The notes under the pieces were generated by a model, which was given only the letters and a program-made list of their open reading frames with translations, made no database searches and was not told the DNA's origin. Shown here piece after piece: positions 30,701-42,441 of a stretch of DNA of 64,000 nt. Numbering within the stretch: the stretch's first letter is position 1; each line of letters begins with the position of its first letter. The DNA comes from Asterochloris sp. CNOR1 (Eukaryota; Chlorophyta; Trebouxiophyceae; Trebouxiales; Trebouxiaceae). The stretch lies in assembly GCA_963969365.1 (NCBI GenBank), contig OZ017756.1, positions 2,356,001-2,420,000 of the forward strand, written 5' to 3'. The translations under genes and the position numbers were made by a program.

Positions 30701-33700
30701 GGGCAGGACACAGGTCGCTGCATGCTCTTGGAGCTCCACATCACAGGAACATTGTGACGCAAACTGTGTGGCTGCAGATCAGCATTTGCTTCCAGTGTGC
30801 CTGCATCCATTTGCTCATGGCTCTGCACAGCAAAGCAGGTCAAGCTTCACCGTTTAAGGTGGACAAGACAGTCTTGCAAAGCATCAGCAGTGTGTATTGG
30901 TCAGGCTTTTGTTCGTTAAGCTTTGCCTGACCGCTTTTGCTTTCAATGTTGTGCAGCACAGCAGTGCACAACAGGGTTCCTGCAAGCTACCCTACTCTTT
31001 AGTTAGGTGAAAGCTGTACCTCTGTTGTTATAGGAACTTGGCGGGCTGCAGAGTGAAGCAGCCACCAGCACCAGACAGCCAGACAATGCATCATTATGAC
31101 CCAGTCTTCAAGGCAGCCGCAGCACCAGACAGGACACCTGACCTGGGAGCCAGACCCGCCGCTGAGTGCTGATCTGGCAGGGTCAAGGGTGATGAGGCTG
31201 CCAGAAAAGGCAGGAAGCCATCGCAGCAATGAAAGCTGACCTGAGAGCCAGGCCCGCCGCTGATGGTCCATCTGCTGTTGGGGAACATGCCATGATTACA
31301 GAAGTCCTGCCCCGGCACAATGCCCTCCGTGGCATCAGGCCCCACAGCCCCAGGGGCTGCCTGCACGGGTCTGGGGAAGCTCTGTGCGCGTGACCTGCAC
31401 AGCGCACAGCAAGGCATGAGAGCGGGGCCTGCACGCTGTGCCCAAGTGGGCAAAATAGCTAAGGCAACGGGCTACATGCAGTATGACGCTAACGACAGTA
31501 GTGGTGGAGGGAGTCTGGCTATATGCCAGCCCAGATCTCTGATCCAGGCTGCAGCACTTGACACAAATGGGTTAAGGTGTACACTCAAGCCTGCAGCCCA
31601 AAGTCCCAGTGCAGGACATGGGTATCTCACACAGGGGTGGGTTTCTGAAGCTGATGAGCTCTGCAGGACAGCATGGCCCCACCAGCAGGTGCTGGGCATG
31701 GGCCAGCATCAGCTGTCGGCTTTCAGGAAGCGTATATGCCAGCTGAACCAGGGCTTGTGCCGGCCCCCCACATGATGCGCAAGATGGGAATGCACCTGGT
31801 ACCAGGCTTGAGACTGCTCGCACCCTAAGACAATGCTTGCCTTATGGTCCCAGGCAGGCTGCAGGCATCAACTCAAAAGGAAAAACCCCAACTCACCAGA
31901 AGATGGTGTAGGCCCACAGCCAGTCCTGGAAGGTGGGCTCAGCCGCCTCTCTTGCGCCGCTGGCCTGCAGCAGCTCATAAATCGCTGGCTGCACCCGCAG
32001 CCAGGAGTCCTCCAGCCTCTGATGCATGACCCTGCACAGGGCGACCCAAGCTTGGGCACTGGGCGGCCGGCAGCAGCTGCATGATTGACCGCAAGCACTC
32101 CAGCCTCTGGGCCATGACCTTGCAGATGGCGGCCCAAGCTTGAGTGGCTGGCTGGCATGCAGCAGCTTGCAGATGGCAGGCTGCATCATGGGTCGATCAG
32201 CTTCTGGGCCATGAGTCTGCCTGCAACAGGCTAGACTTTGGTGAGCCGCTGGTCTGCAGAAAGACTTGGGCAGCAGGCTGCACCATCAACCATGAGGCCT
32301 CCAGCCTCTGAACCAATATCCAGCCTAGACCATGACCAGCAGCCTGCACCCGCGGCCAACTCCCTTCACCCACACAAGCATGATCTAGATGCTGACGCCC
32401 CTATCTGAGTGTGCCGCAGGCCTGCAGCAGCCTTTGGAGCTTGGATGAGCCCGTGGCAGCGCAACACATAACGTCGCATCAGCCACCGCTTGTCAGCAGA
32501 CGTGAAGGTCAATCATGCTGTGTGTGCATGTGCAGCTGAAAGCCACACAGATCTGTGCTGTAGCTGCTGCCGCTCATGCTGAGCAGATGCACAGCCAGGC
32601 ACTGGCCGGGGCCATAAGAAAGCATGGGCAGCTGACCACTCACCAGGCACTGCACAAGTAAATCACATACCCACCTGACAGCCTCCTCAAGGTTGGTGCC
32701 CTTCAGCTCTGCCATCTCCTCTGCACTGCACAGGCAGCCCCCTGAGGCTCAGCCGCATACACAAAAGGTGCACAGCATGCAGGCTGGCCTTTATGCACTC
32801 CACTATGGGCTGCATGCGGTGGGCAATTGTGCAGCTAGGCTGCACTCGCTTCAAATTCTGCAGAGCGCATCGATCAGTGCAGAGCAGATTGATACATGAA
32901 GAAAGGCAACAGTTATGATGGCCATCTGTGCATATACAGAAGACACTTCAGAACATATTGCGAAGACTTTTGTAGCAGTCATGCTGCAGTTTTCAGCTGA
33001 CATCTGTGCATCTGCTGGTTCTGCTCTGCTTGCGTACCTGTAGTACAGAGGGGTGCTGAACTCCTCAGGCAGGAGCGCAATCCAGGGAGCCCAGTCGGAC
33101 TCTGCCCCTCTCAGCCTGCACCAGAATATGAGCCAGCTCCACTTTCATCTTCGGTCCTTGCTGGCTGGGCAGTGATCTGACATGCACAGGTGCATATGTT
33201 GACATGCTGCAGACGCTGTTTTGAATGAACTCACCTCTCCACAACGAGAAATGTCATCACCAGTTCTCTGTCATCTGCATTCCCTGCAGACAGGCCATGC
33301 GGGACTCTTGAGCAGCAGCAGCCTGCAAAACAGCAAGGCAAAGCATGCACCAACAAAAGGCCTCTGCAATGCACGATCCAGCAGCGCAGGACTTTGTGCA
33401 GTTCCGCTGAGAGCTGTATAGCGCAGGAGGCATCAGCTACAACAGCTGTGTGTGTGCTGTGCTTGCCTGAGTCCAGCAGCTGCTGGTAGGCAGGACCGAT
33501 GACAGGGTCTGCCAGCACGGTGCGGGCAGTGGCGGCTAGGTGCATGGGGAAGGCGGCCACTTCCACATCGCCTGAATGAGGCCGGAACCAGTGCCAGGGG
33601 CGCTGCCACCAGCGGCCCCGCACTCGGGACTCGAGCGCCCCCGGATCTGTGAACAGTCCCAGGCCGCTGCGATTGCTCTGCAGGTCAAGGCTAGTTGGGG

Positions 33701-34088
33701 TCTGCAGGGAGCCGGCCAGCTCTGGGCCTCTTGATGCAGATTGCATGCGGGGCTCCAGCAGTGGGCGGAACAGTCACATAGGGCTCACTGGATCTGCGCT
33801 CTGCAGTCGCACAGCCTCCAGGTCAGCTCCAGCGCTGGTGAGCCAAGCCTTGAAGTCCTCGCATTTGGCATGGTGCAGAGCCGCCTGGACTTCCTCTGCA
33901 ATGGGAATCTCAAGGCAATGCGCTGCAGGGGAGGCCAGTTGAGAGGCTAAGGTCAAGCTCAGGCCGAGAGCTGAGACAGTGGCCAAGAAGCCCAGCAGGG
34001 GCTTCTGATTGTCAGCATCGCCATGCACTGCTGCCAGGCACGCACGAGCCAGAGGGAGCCTTGTTCTGAGAACGGATGCGACAGACAT
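27729..34088 (-). CDS. SET-domain lysine methyltransferase with Rubisco-LSMT-type C-terminal domain
   Basis: Exons with matching phase: 33789-34088, 33467-33701, 33235-33283, 33038-33115, 32675-32725, 31897-32031, 31241-31394 and 30528-30690. Later ones lie near 29.7, 29.6, 28.8 and 28.3 kb, and the last ends with the stop at 27729. The first 60 residues hold Arg-rich and hydrophobic stretches (LLGFLATVSALGLSLTL), suggesting an organelle leader or membrane anchor. SET landmarks are EDFKAWLTSAGADLEAVRL, SGLGLFTDP, WLWAYTIFW, QDFCNHG (where the family usually has a DxLNH-type motif) and ITYAPFQECSNEEFLMRYG. The C-terminal part (GTGVLEDDVKLL, then YRASQKRICREYL) matches the substrate-binding domain that follows SET in Rubisco and aldolase methyltransferases. 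One intron, after 33467, appears to use a GC donor. The substrate is not known. Confidence 0.86.
28940..29300 (-). repeat. Cluster of decayed exon-edge copies in the SET gene
   Basis: Pieces near 28946-29000, 29110-29150 and 29225-29300 share the pattern cacctgtcatttgct ... gcgct(gg/tg)ctggcag with 29420-29500, which carries the exon encoding LFLPASALES. They look like successive partial tandem duplications that have since decayed. Confidence 0.5.
31138..31175 (-). repeat. Decayed copy of the SET-gene exon end at 31241
   Basis: The stretch CTGACCTGGGAGCCAGACCC resembles 31238-31265 (CTGACCTGAGAGCCAGGCCC), which is the donor and last codons (GGPGSQ) of the exon at 31241-31394. It lies in the intron about 100 bp downstream in the transcript. 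Confidence 0.6.
32085..32330 (-). repeat. Three decayed tandem copies of the SET-gene exon edge at 32031
   Basis: Copies near 32085-32130, 32185-32225 and 32290-32330 resemble 31990-32040, the acceptor and first codons (VMHQRLEDSW) of the next exon. They share the core TCCAGCCTCTG plus a CATGA context and are spaced about 90-100 bp apart. Divergence seems to rise with distance from the true exon. Confidence 0.65.
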
Positions 34089-34486
34089 AATGTCTCTGGC
34101 TCCCAGAAGGCAAAAGTGATCTGACAGAGTGCCCATCTGGCAGGCCCTCGAACTGCATGGAGTCACTGACATGCTGCAATGCGGCGTCCCACTCCACAAC
34201 ACCCCCAGCTCCTGGCTGTCCTCTTTCCTTTAGCTTTTTGGGCATGGGGGCTTCCACGGATCTTGAGAGATCAGGAGGCAACGGCAGAAGCGGGTACCTC
34301 TTGGGAAGCGGTTGAGTCTGATTGGTCATGCTCGCCCGGCATGACGGGGGTCAGCGGTTACATTGTTCTGGTGGGCAGCAGGGCGCACATCGTTGGACCC
34401 TTTGAGAGATCTGCCTGTCACAGTCTGTCGCGGAAACAAGCATTGCAGCCCTTTCGGGCAGGTTCACGACTGCATATCTGGCTTCA
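34089..34486. promoter_or_regulatory. Divergent promoter region between the SET and ankyrin genes
   Basis: These 398 bp lie between the two start codons. An open frame on the + strand (near 34343-34550) overlaps the ankyrin start in another frame and shows no family similarity. No defined motif is visible. Confidence 0.45.
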
Positions 34487-37400
34487 ATGGACGAGAAGCA
34501 ACACATTGCAGCTGATGATGCTGGTGACCTGTGCGAGGCTGCTAAGGTGATATATATGCAAAACAGTTGAGGACTGTCTTGAAGCCTGCGTACCAGTGGT
34601 GATCAGTGCAGAGAGGCAGCACATCAGAGGTGATCGCGCTGCTTGCGGCGGGTGTGAAGCCTGACCAGCAAACACGTGATGGATTCACACCCTTGGCTCT
34701 GGCTGCAAAGGTGAAATCATTACATGCAGCTTGTTGAAGTCCCATCCACTACAGTACTGACACCAGGTGTCATCCAGGAAGGGCATGCTGAGGTTGTCAC
34801 ACTGTTGCTCAGAGCAAGTGCAGATGCTGATGAAGCCAAACCTCATGGCTATATACCCCTGGCTCTGGGTGCAAAGGTGAGTTCATCAGGAGGCAAGGTC
34901 GTGTGCTTTTTATGGCTTACCCACCATGCTTTTCCCTGATGTCATGCAGTACGGGCATGCTGGGGTTGTCAGCATGTTGATTGCGGCGGGCGCGACTTCT
35001 GACAAGCGCACACGTGCTGGCTTCACACCCTTGAGTCTGGCTGCAAAGGTATAAAACATCACAAGGTGTCATCGATGATGCATGACAATTTGTTCACCCA
35101 TCACGCTTAGGACTGATGTATGCAGAATGGGCATGCTGAGGTGGTCAAGGTGTTGTGCAAAGCAGGTGCAGATGCTGACCAGCCTGGACCTGATGGTCGC
35201 TTACCCTTGGCTTTGGCTGCAGAGGTAAGTGCATCATGATGCATCGTCTTTGTTTGGTGTTGATGTTTCTACTTCACCACGCTCATTCCTGGTGTTCTTC
35301 AGAACGGCCTTGCTGAGGTTGTCAAGGTGTTGCTCAATGAGGCAAAAGCGGATACTGAGAGGCACACATATCTTTGCAACACAACCTTGGCTCTGGCTGC
35401 TGAGGTGAGTGCGTCATGGTGCACCGTCTCGCCATTTTGACGGCTCAGTCACCACTAATCTGACTGGTGTCCTGTAGAATGGGCATGCTCAGGTTGTCCA
35501 GGTGTTGCTCGACATGAAAGCAAATGCTGACAATCCCTTTTTATATGGCTACACACCCCTGGCTCTGGCTGCAGAGGTAAGTGCATCATGGTGCATTGTC
35601 TTATCTGGGTCTGATGCATCATTTACCACTCTTCTGACTGGTGTCATGCAGAGTGGGCATGCTGAGGTGGTGAAAGTGTTGCTTGGAGCAGGTGTGAGTG
35701 CTGACAAGCCCATGCCTGATGGCTACACACCCCTGGCTGCGGCTGCAAAGGTGAGGCATCAAGAGACGTCATCATGTTGGGATGCGAGTTGCTCACTCAC
35801 TATGCTTCTGTCTAATGTCCTGCAGAGAGGGGATGCTGACATCGTCGAGGTGTTGCTTGACAAGGCAAACACTGACAAGGCCACACCCGATGGCTTCACA
35901 CCCTTAGCTCTGGCTGCAAGGGTGAGTGCATCGTGATGCATCGTCAAGTCAGCTGTCCATTGCACGACCACCACGTTGTTGACTGGTGTCATGCAGAGTG
36001 GGCATGCTGAGGTGGTGAAAGTGTTGCTTGGAGCAGGTGTGAGTGCTGACAAGCCCATGCCTGATGGCTACACACCCCTGGCTGCGGCTGCAAAGGTGAG
36101 GCATCAAGAGACGTCATCATGTTGGGATGCGAGTTGCTCACTCACTATGCTTCTGTCTAATGTCCTGCAGAGAGGGGATGCTGACATCGTCGAGGTGTTG
36201 CTTGACAAGGCAAACACTGACAAGGCCACACCCGATGGCTTCACACCCTTAGCTCTGGCTGCAAGGGTGAGTGCATCGTGATGCATCGTCAAGTCAGCTG
36301 TCCATTGCACGACCACCACGTTGTTGACTGGTGTCATGCAGAGTGGGCATGCTGATGTCGTCCAAGTCTTGCTAGCAAACAGTGCCAAGCTGGGGAGGGC
36401 CGCATGTGTTGACCAGAAACCCTTGGCTCTGGCTGCAAAGGTGAAATCATTACATGCAGCTTGTTGAAGTCCCATCCACTACAGTACTGACACCAGGTGT
36501 CATCCAGGAAGGGCATGCTGAGGTTGTCACACTGTTGCTCAGAGCAAGTGCAGATGCTGATGAAGCCAAACCTCATGGCTATATACCCCTGGCTCTGGGT
36601 GCAAAGGTGAGTTCATCAGGAGGCAAGGTCGTGTGCTTTTTATGGCTTACCCACCATGCTTTTCCCTGATGTCATGCAGTACGGGCATGCTGGGGTTGTC
36701 AGCATGTTGATTGCGGCGGGCGCGACTTCTGACAAGCGCACACGTGCTGGCTTCACACCCTTGAGTCTGGCTGCAAAGGTATAAAACATCACAAGGTGTC
36801 ATCGATGATGCATGACAATTTGTTCACCCATCACGCTTAGGACTGATGTATGCAGAATGGGCATGCTGAGGTGGTCAAGGTGTTGTGCAAAGCAGGTGCA
36901 GATGCTGACCAGCCTGGACCTGATGGTCGCTTACCCTTGGCTTTGGCTGCAGAGGTAAGTGCATCATGATGCATCGTCTTTGTTTGGTGTTGATGTTTCT
37001 ACTTCACCACGCTCATTCCTGGTGTTCTTCAGAACGGCCTTGCTGAGGTTGTCAAGGTGTTGCTCAATGAGGCAAAAGCGGATACTGAGAGGCACACATA
37101 TCTTTGCAACACAACCTTGGCTCTGGCTGCTGAGGTGAGTGCGTCATGGTGCACCGTCTCGCCATTTTGACGGCTCAGTCACCACTAATCTGACTGGTGT
37201 CCTGTAGAATGGGCATGCTCAGGTTGTCCAGGTGTTGCTCGACATGAAAGCAAATGCTGACAATCCCTTTTTATATGGCTACACACCCCTGGCTCTGGCT
37301 GCAGAGGTAAGTGCATCATGGTGCATTGTCTTATCTGGGTCTGATGCATCATTTACCACTCTTCTGACTGGTGTCATGCAGAGTGGGCATGCTGAGGTGG

Positions 37401-40400
37401 TGAAAGTGTTGCTTGGAGCAGGTGTGAGTGCTGACAAGCCCATGCCTGATGGCTACACACCCCTGGCTGCGGCTGCAAAGGTGAGGCATCAAGAGACGTC
37501 ATCATGTTGGGATGCGAGTTGCTCACTCACTATGCTTCTGTCTAATGTCCTGCAGAGAGGGGATGCTGACATCGTCGAGGTGTTGCTTGACAAGGCAAAC
37601 ACTGACAAGGCCACACCCGATGGCTTCACACCCTTAGCTCTGGCTGCAAGGGTGAGTGCATCGTGATGCATCGTCAAGTCAGCTGTCCATTGCACGACCA
37701 CCACGTTGTTGACTGGTGTCATGCAGAGTGGGCATGCTGAGGTGGTGAAAGTGTTGCTTGGAGCAGGTGTGAGTGCTGACAAGCCCATGCCTGATGGCTA
37801 CACACCCCTGGCTGCGGCTGCAAAGGTGAGGCATCAAGAGACGTCATCATGTTGGGATGCGAGTTGCTCACTCACTATGCTTCTGTCTAATGTCCTGCAG
37901 AGAGGGGATGCTGACATCGTCGAGGTGTTGCTTGACAAGGCAAACACTGACAAGGCCACACCCGATGGCTTCACACCCTTAGCTCTGGCTGCAAGGGTGA
38001 GTGCATCGTGATGCATCGTCAAGTCAGCTGTCCATTGCACGACCACCACGTTGTTGACTGGTGTCATGCAGAGTGGGCATGCTGATGTCGTCCAAGTCTT
38101 GCTAGCAAACAGTGCCAAGCTGGGGAGGGCCGCATGTGTTGACCAGAAACCCTTGGCTCTGGCTGCAAAGGTGAGTGTATCACGCGGCATTGCTGTCCTT
38201 GTTGTTCATGGCTCACCCACCATGCGTTATGCAGAGAGGGCATACTGAGGTGGTCAGGGTGTTCCTGGAACACGGTACAAATCCCGATAAGCCCACATCT
38301 AAAGGCAACACACCCTTGGCTTGGGCTGCAGAGGTACTTGCATGATGATTTGGCATTGTCTGGGTTGCCAACTGCTCATCCACCAGAATTTGGGCTGGTG
38401 TGATGCAGAATGGGCATCTTCAAGTTGTCAAGGTGTTGCTCAAGAAGGGTGCAAACCCTGATCAGTCCACATTGTTCGGCAAGACACCCTTAGCTCTGGC
38501 TGCAAGAGTGAGTGCATTGTCATGCATCGCCATGTCAGCTGTACATTGCTCACCCACCATGCTTCTGACTGGTATCATGCAGGAAGGGCATGCTGAGGTG
38601 GTGCAGGTGTTGCTAGAGCAGGGTGCAACTCTTGACAAGCCCGAGGGCAATACCCTCTTGGCTTGGGCAGCAAAGGTAAGTGCATAAGTGCCTGTCATTG
38701 TCTTGACTGTGTGTTGCTCCCCCACCACATATAAACTGCCTTCATGCAGAGTGGGCATCTTGGGATTGTCAAGACGTTGCTCAAGAAGGGCGCAAATGCT
38801 GATGAGTCCACATCTTGTGGCGAGACGCCCTTAGCTCTGGCTGCAATGGTGAGTGCATTGTGATGCATGTCATGTCAGCTGCCTACTGCTCACCCATCAT
38901 GCTTCTGACTGGCGCATGCTCATATAGAAAGGGCACGCTGCGGTTGTCGAGGTGTTGCTTAACGATGATGCGACTCCTGACAAGCCCACACAAGATGGCT
39001 ACACACCCCTAGCTCTGGCTGCAAAGGTGAATGCATCGCAAGGCAAGTTTATGTCTGCTGTTGATGGCTGACCCCCCACGCTTTTGATGGTGGTTTGCAG
39101 AATGGGAGTGCTCAGATTGTCAACATGTTGCTTGAGAAGGGTGCAAATCCTGACAAGCTCACACCTGATGGCAAGACACCCTTAGCTTCAGCTGTAAGGG
39201 TGAGTTCTTCAAGGAGCAGCGGTCGTGTATGCTGTTGATCACTCCATCACGCTTGTTTTGAGTGTCATTCAGGAAGGGCATGCTGAGGTTGTCAACGTGT
39301 TGCTTGAGAATGGTGCAAATGCTGTCGAGTTCACACCTGATGGCTGTACATTTTTGGCTTTGGCTGCAGAGGTAAGTGCAGTTTAGCCTGTCATTGTCTT
39401 GACTGTGAGACTTTCAACCACGTCATTTTGACTACCTTCATGCAGAGAGGGCATCTTGGGGTTGTCCAGGCGTTGCTCAACAAGGGCGCAAACCCTGACA
39501 AGCCCTCACCTGATGGCATGACACCCTTGGCAATAGCTGCAGGGGTAAGAGCAATGCGAAGCTGCATCATGTCTGCCGTACTGGCTCATCCACCATGGTT
39601 TTCCCGGTGTTATGCAGTATGCGGAGGCTGACGTTGTCGAATTGTTGCTTGGAAACGGTGCAAATGTTGACAATCCTATGGATGATGGCTACACACCTCT
39701 GGCTGTGGCTGCAGAGGTGAGGCCTTGATGAGACGTTATCATGTGAAACTGCGAATCGCTCCCTCACCATGCTCCTGACTGGTATCATGCAGGGAGGGCA
39801 TGCTGACATTGTCAAGATCTTGCTTGGAAAAGGTGCAGATGCTAACAACACTATGCCTAATGGAGAGACACCCTTGGCGTTGGCTGCAAGGGTGAGTGCA
39901 TCAGAAGGCATTACTGTGTTATGAATGATGGTTTACCAACCACACTTGTCCCTGATGTCATGCAGAGTGGGCATGCTGAGGTTGTCAGGGTGTTGCTGGA
40001 AGCGCCTGCGGCTGCAGATGTTGACAAGCCGACATCTGACGGCTACACACCCCTGGCTCTGGCTGCAAGAGTGAGTGCATCAGGAGGCATTGTCATGATG
40101 CTTTGTAAAGCATTTGCAAGGCTTACCCACCATGCCTTTTGTTGGTAACATGCAGGGTGGGCATGCTTGGGTGGTCAAGATGTTGGTTGAAGCGGGCGCG
40201 ACTCCTGACAAGGCTACACCTCGTAAAATCACACCTTTGGCTCTGGCTGCAGAGGTGAGTGCATTGCGAGGCATTGTCATATGAATTGTTCATCTCCTGC
40301 CAACCTTGCTCTTATCTGACGTCATGCAGAGAGGCCATGCTGAGGTTGTCAAGGTGTTGATGAGAGGCGGTGCTAATGCTGATGAGACCACATCTGATGG

Positions 40401-41891
40401 CTACACACCCTTGGCTCTGGCTGCAAGGGTGCGTGTATAAAGATGCATCGTCACTTCTGTGGTTGTAGACACCTCAACCAACATGGTTCTATCTGTCATA
40501 CAGAGGGGGTTTGCCGAGGTTGTCAAGGTAATGCTGAAAGCGAGTGCAAACACTGACAAGCCAACTCCTCATGGCTACACAGCTTTGGCTGTTGCTGCAG
40601 AGGTGAGTGTGTTGCAAAGCAATTTCAAGTATTGCTGATGACAGGTTACCAGTCACCTTCTGTCTGGTGTCGTGCAGAAAGGGCATGCTGAGGTTGTCAA
40701 GGCGTTGCTCAGAGCGGGTGCAGATGTTGAGAAGCCTACACCTCATGGCAAAACACCCCTGGCTCTGGCCACGAAAGTGAGTGCATCAGGAGGCAAGGAT
40801 GCGCTTTTGATGGCTCACCCACCCTGCTGTATTCTGCAGGACACCCTGATGTAGTTTGCATGACACCACATCTGGTGTCATGCAGGGTGGGTATGTTGGG
40901 ATTGTCAGCATGTTGATTGCAGCAGGTGCAAATGCTGACAAGTGCACACCTGATGGCTGTACACTTCTGGCTTGGGCTGTAAAGGTGAGTGCATCACAAG
41001 GCAGGTTGATGTTTGCTGTTAATGGCTGACATCCACGCTTTTTATGGTGTTTTGCAGAATGGGAGTGCTAAGGTTGTCAAGATGTTGCTTGAGAAGGGTG
41101 CAAATCCTGATGAGTGCACACCTGATGGCCAGACACTTCTGGCTTTGGCTGCAAAGGTGAGTGCATCACAAGGCAGGTTTATATTTGCTGTCAATGGCTG
41201 GCTCGCTACGCTTTTGTTGGTGTCATGCAGCATGCAGGTGTTATGATTGTCAACATGTTGCTTGAGGAGGGTGCAAATCCTAACAAGCTCACACTTGATG
41301 GCAAGACACCCTTGGCATTAGCTGCAAGGGTGAGAGCAATGCGAAGCTTCATCATGTTTGCTGTCAATGGCTCACCCACCGCGGTTTCCCAAGTCCATGC
41401 AGTATGCGCGGGCTGGCATTGTCAAATGGCTGCTTGAAAATGATGCAAAGGTTGATGACCCCATGGCTGATGGCTACACGCCTCTGGCTGTGGCGGCAGA
41501 GGTGAGGCCTGATGAGACGTTACCATGTGGAGATGCAAAATGCTCACTCACCGTGCTTCTGACTGGCGTCATGCAGGGAGGGCATGCTGACGTTGTTAAG
41601 ATCTTGCTTGGAAAAGGTGCAAATGCTAACAACACCATGCCTGATGGGGAGACACCCATGGCTTTAGCTGCAAGGGTGAGTGCCATGCAAAGCACTGTCA
41701 AAATTGCTGTCATCAACTCACCCACCACACTTCTGGCTGGTGTGATGCAGGGAGGGCATGCTGAGGTTGTCAAGATCTTACTCAACAAGGATGTATACAG
41801 CGACACAAACATGAACAGCAATGATGATGTCAGCATGATCTCATCTCCCAGTGACCTCAGCTCTCTGGAGGACATGGAATCCGAGCAGTGA
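34487..41891 (+). CDS. Ankyrin-repeat protein with one repeat per exon (43 exons)
   Basis: Exon 1 (34487-34546) encodes MDEKQHIAADDAGDLCEAAK. Exons 2-42 each encode one ankyrin repeat of 31-35 residues (usually 33, 99 bp). They begin at G-H-A-E-V-V and end TPLALAA plus Lys, Arg or Glu. Exon 43 (41751-41891) has a part repeat and an acidic Ser/Asp tail ending MESEQ. Every intron is phase 0 and I found no frame break, giving about 1,417 residues with 41 full repeats. The usual TPLH of ankyrin is TPLA throughout. Introns are about 70-80 bp and also homologous: many begin GTGAGTGCATC and end CTGACTGGTGTCATGCAG. The amplified unit is therefore exon plus intron, about 173 bp. No other domain or membrane segment is seen. 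Function is unknown; such arrays bind proteins. Confidence 0.9.
34691..38150 (+). repeat. Exact 1,730-bp tandem duplication inside the ankyrin gene
   Basis: Positions 34691-36420 repeat at 36421-38150 with an offset of 1,730 bp. Every stretch I compared, exons and introns alike, was identical. Each copy holds ten repeat exons. Identity also runs a few bases past each junction because the break falls inside the conserved TTGGCTCTGGCTGCAAAG segment. Intron identity implies a very recent duplication, gene conversion, or an assembly duplicate. Confidence 0.9.
35641..36330 (+). repeat. Nested 345-bp tandem duplication (two exons)
   Basis: Positions 35641-35985 repeat at 35986-36330, each holding one 99-bp and one 96-bp ankyrin exon with their introns. 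The pair recurs 1,730 bp later at 37371-38060. The next unit starts identically and then diverges after GTGGGCATGCTGA. Confidence 0.88.
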
Positions 41892-42441
41892 TCTGCCTCA
41901 TATATTCTAAAACAGTTTTGCCTGTCAAAGCCACCACACTATGACTACAGGACACGTGCTGGATGTATGCTGTAAAGGCCCTGGACACATGCCCTTTTCC
42001 ACGTATCTAGCATGCTTGCAGGTCGAATCCAGCAAGAACACCCAGCAAGGTTCTAGCACTGATTCAGAATTGCTGTACACACACCCCATTTACATGCTAG
42101 ATGTAAACAGCATTGCTGGATTCATGCTGTAATGAGCAAGTAAGCACCAGTAAAGTTGGCAATACTGCATGCCACATACTTGCTGGATAGGCCCTAGATA
42201 CATGCTGTACTTATGCTCTTTTCCAGCATGGTAACAGGTTGAATTCAGCAAGAAGACTAGAACTGATGTAGTAGTGCTGTATTTAACCCTCATTTACATG
42301 CTGTATGTAAAAAGCATTGCTTGATTCATGCTGTAAATAGCCAGTAAAGTACAAGTATGGCATGCCACATGCATGCTGGATGCATGCCTTACTGTGTGCC
42401 TGATGCATGCTGGATGCATGCCATGCTGGTGCCCATGTGTT
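41892..42441. repeat. Convergent spacer with a diverged tandem repeat of about 205 bp
   Basis: The segment from about 41978 (GGCCCTGGACACATGC) to 42185 resembles that from about 42189 (GGCCCTAGATACATGC) to 42390. Shared landmarks in order are TTTTCCA, GGT(C/T)GAAT(C/T)CAGCAAGAA, CATTTACATGCT and GATTCATGCTGTAA. No coding potential is evident. It lies between the 3' ends of the ankyrin and zinc-finger genes; TGTAA (near 42128) is a possible polyadenylation signal. Confidence 0.65.

Noticed and set aside
34600-41760. Regular spacing of about 173 bp that could suggest a CRISPR or satellite array
   Set aside because: Units contain an open 33-codon ankyrin exon with splice sites and stay in frame; spacing and content fit gene structure.
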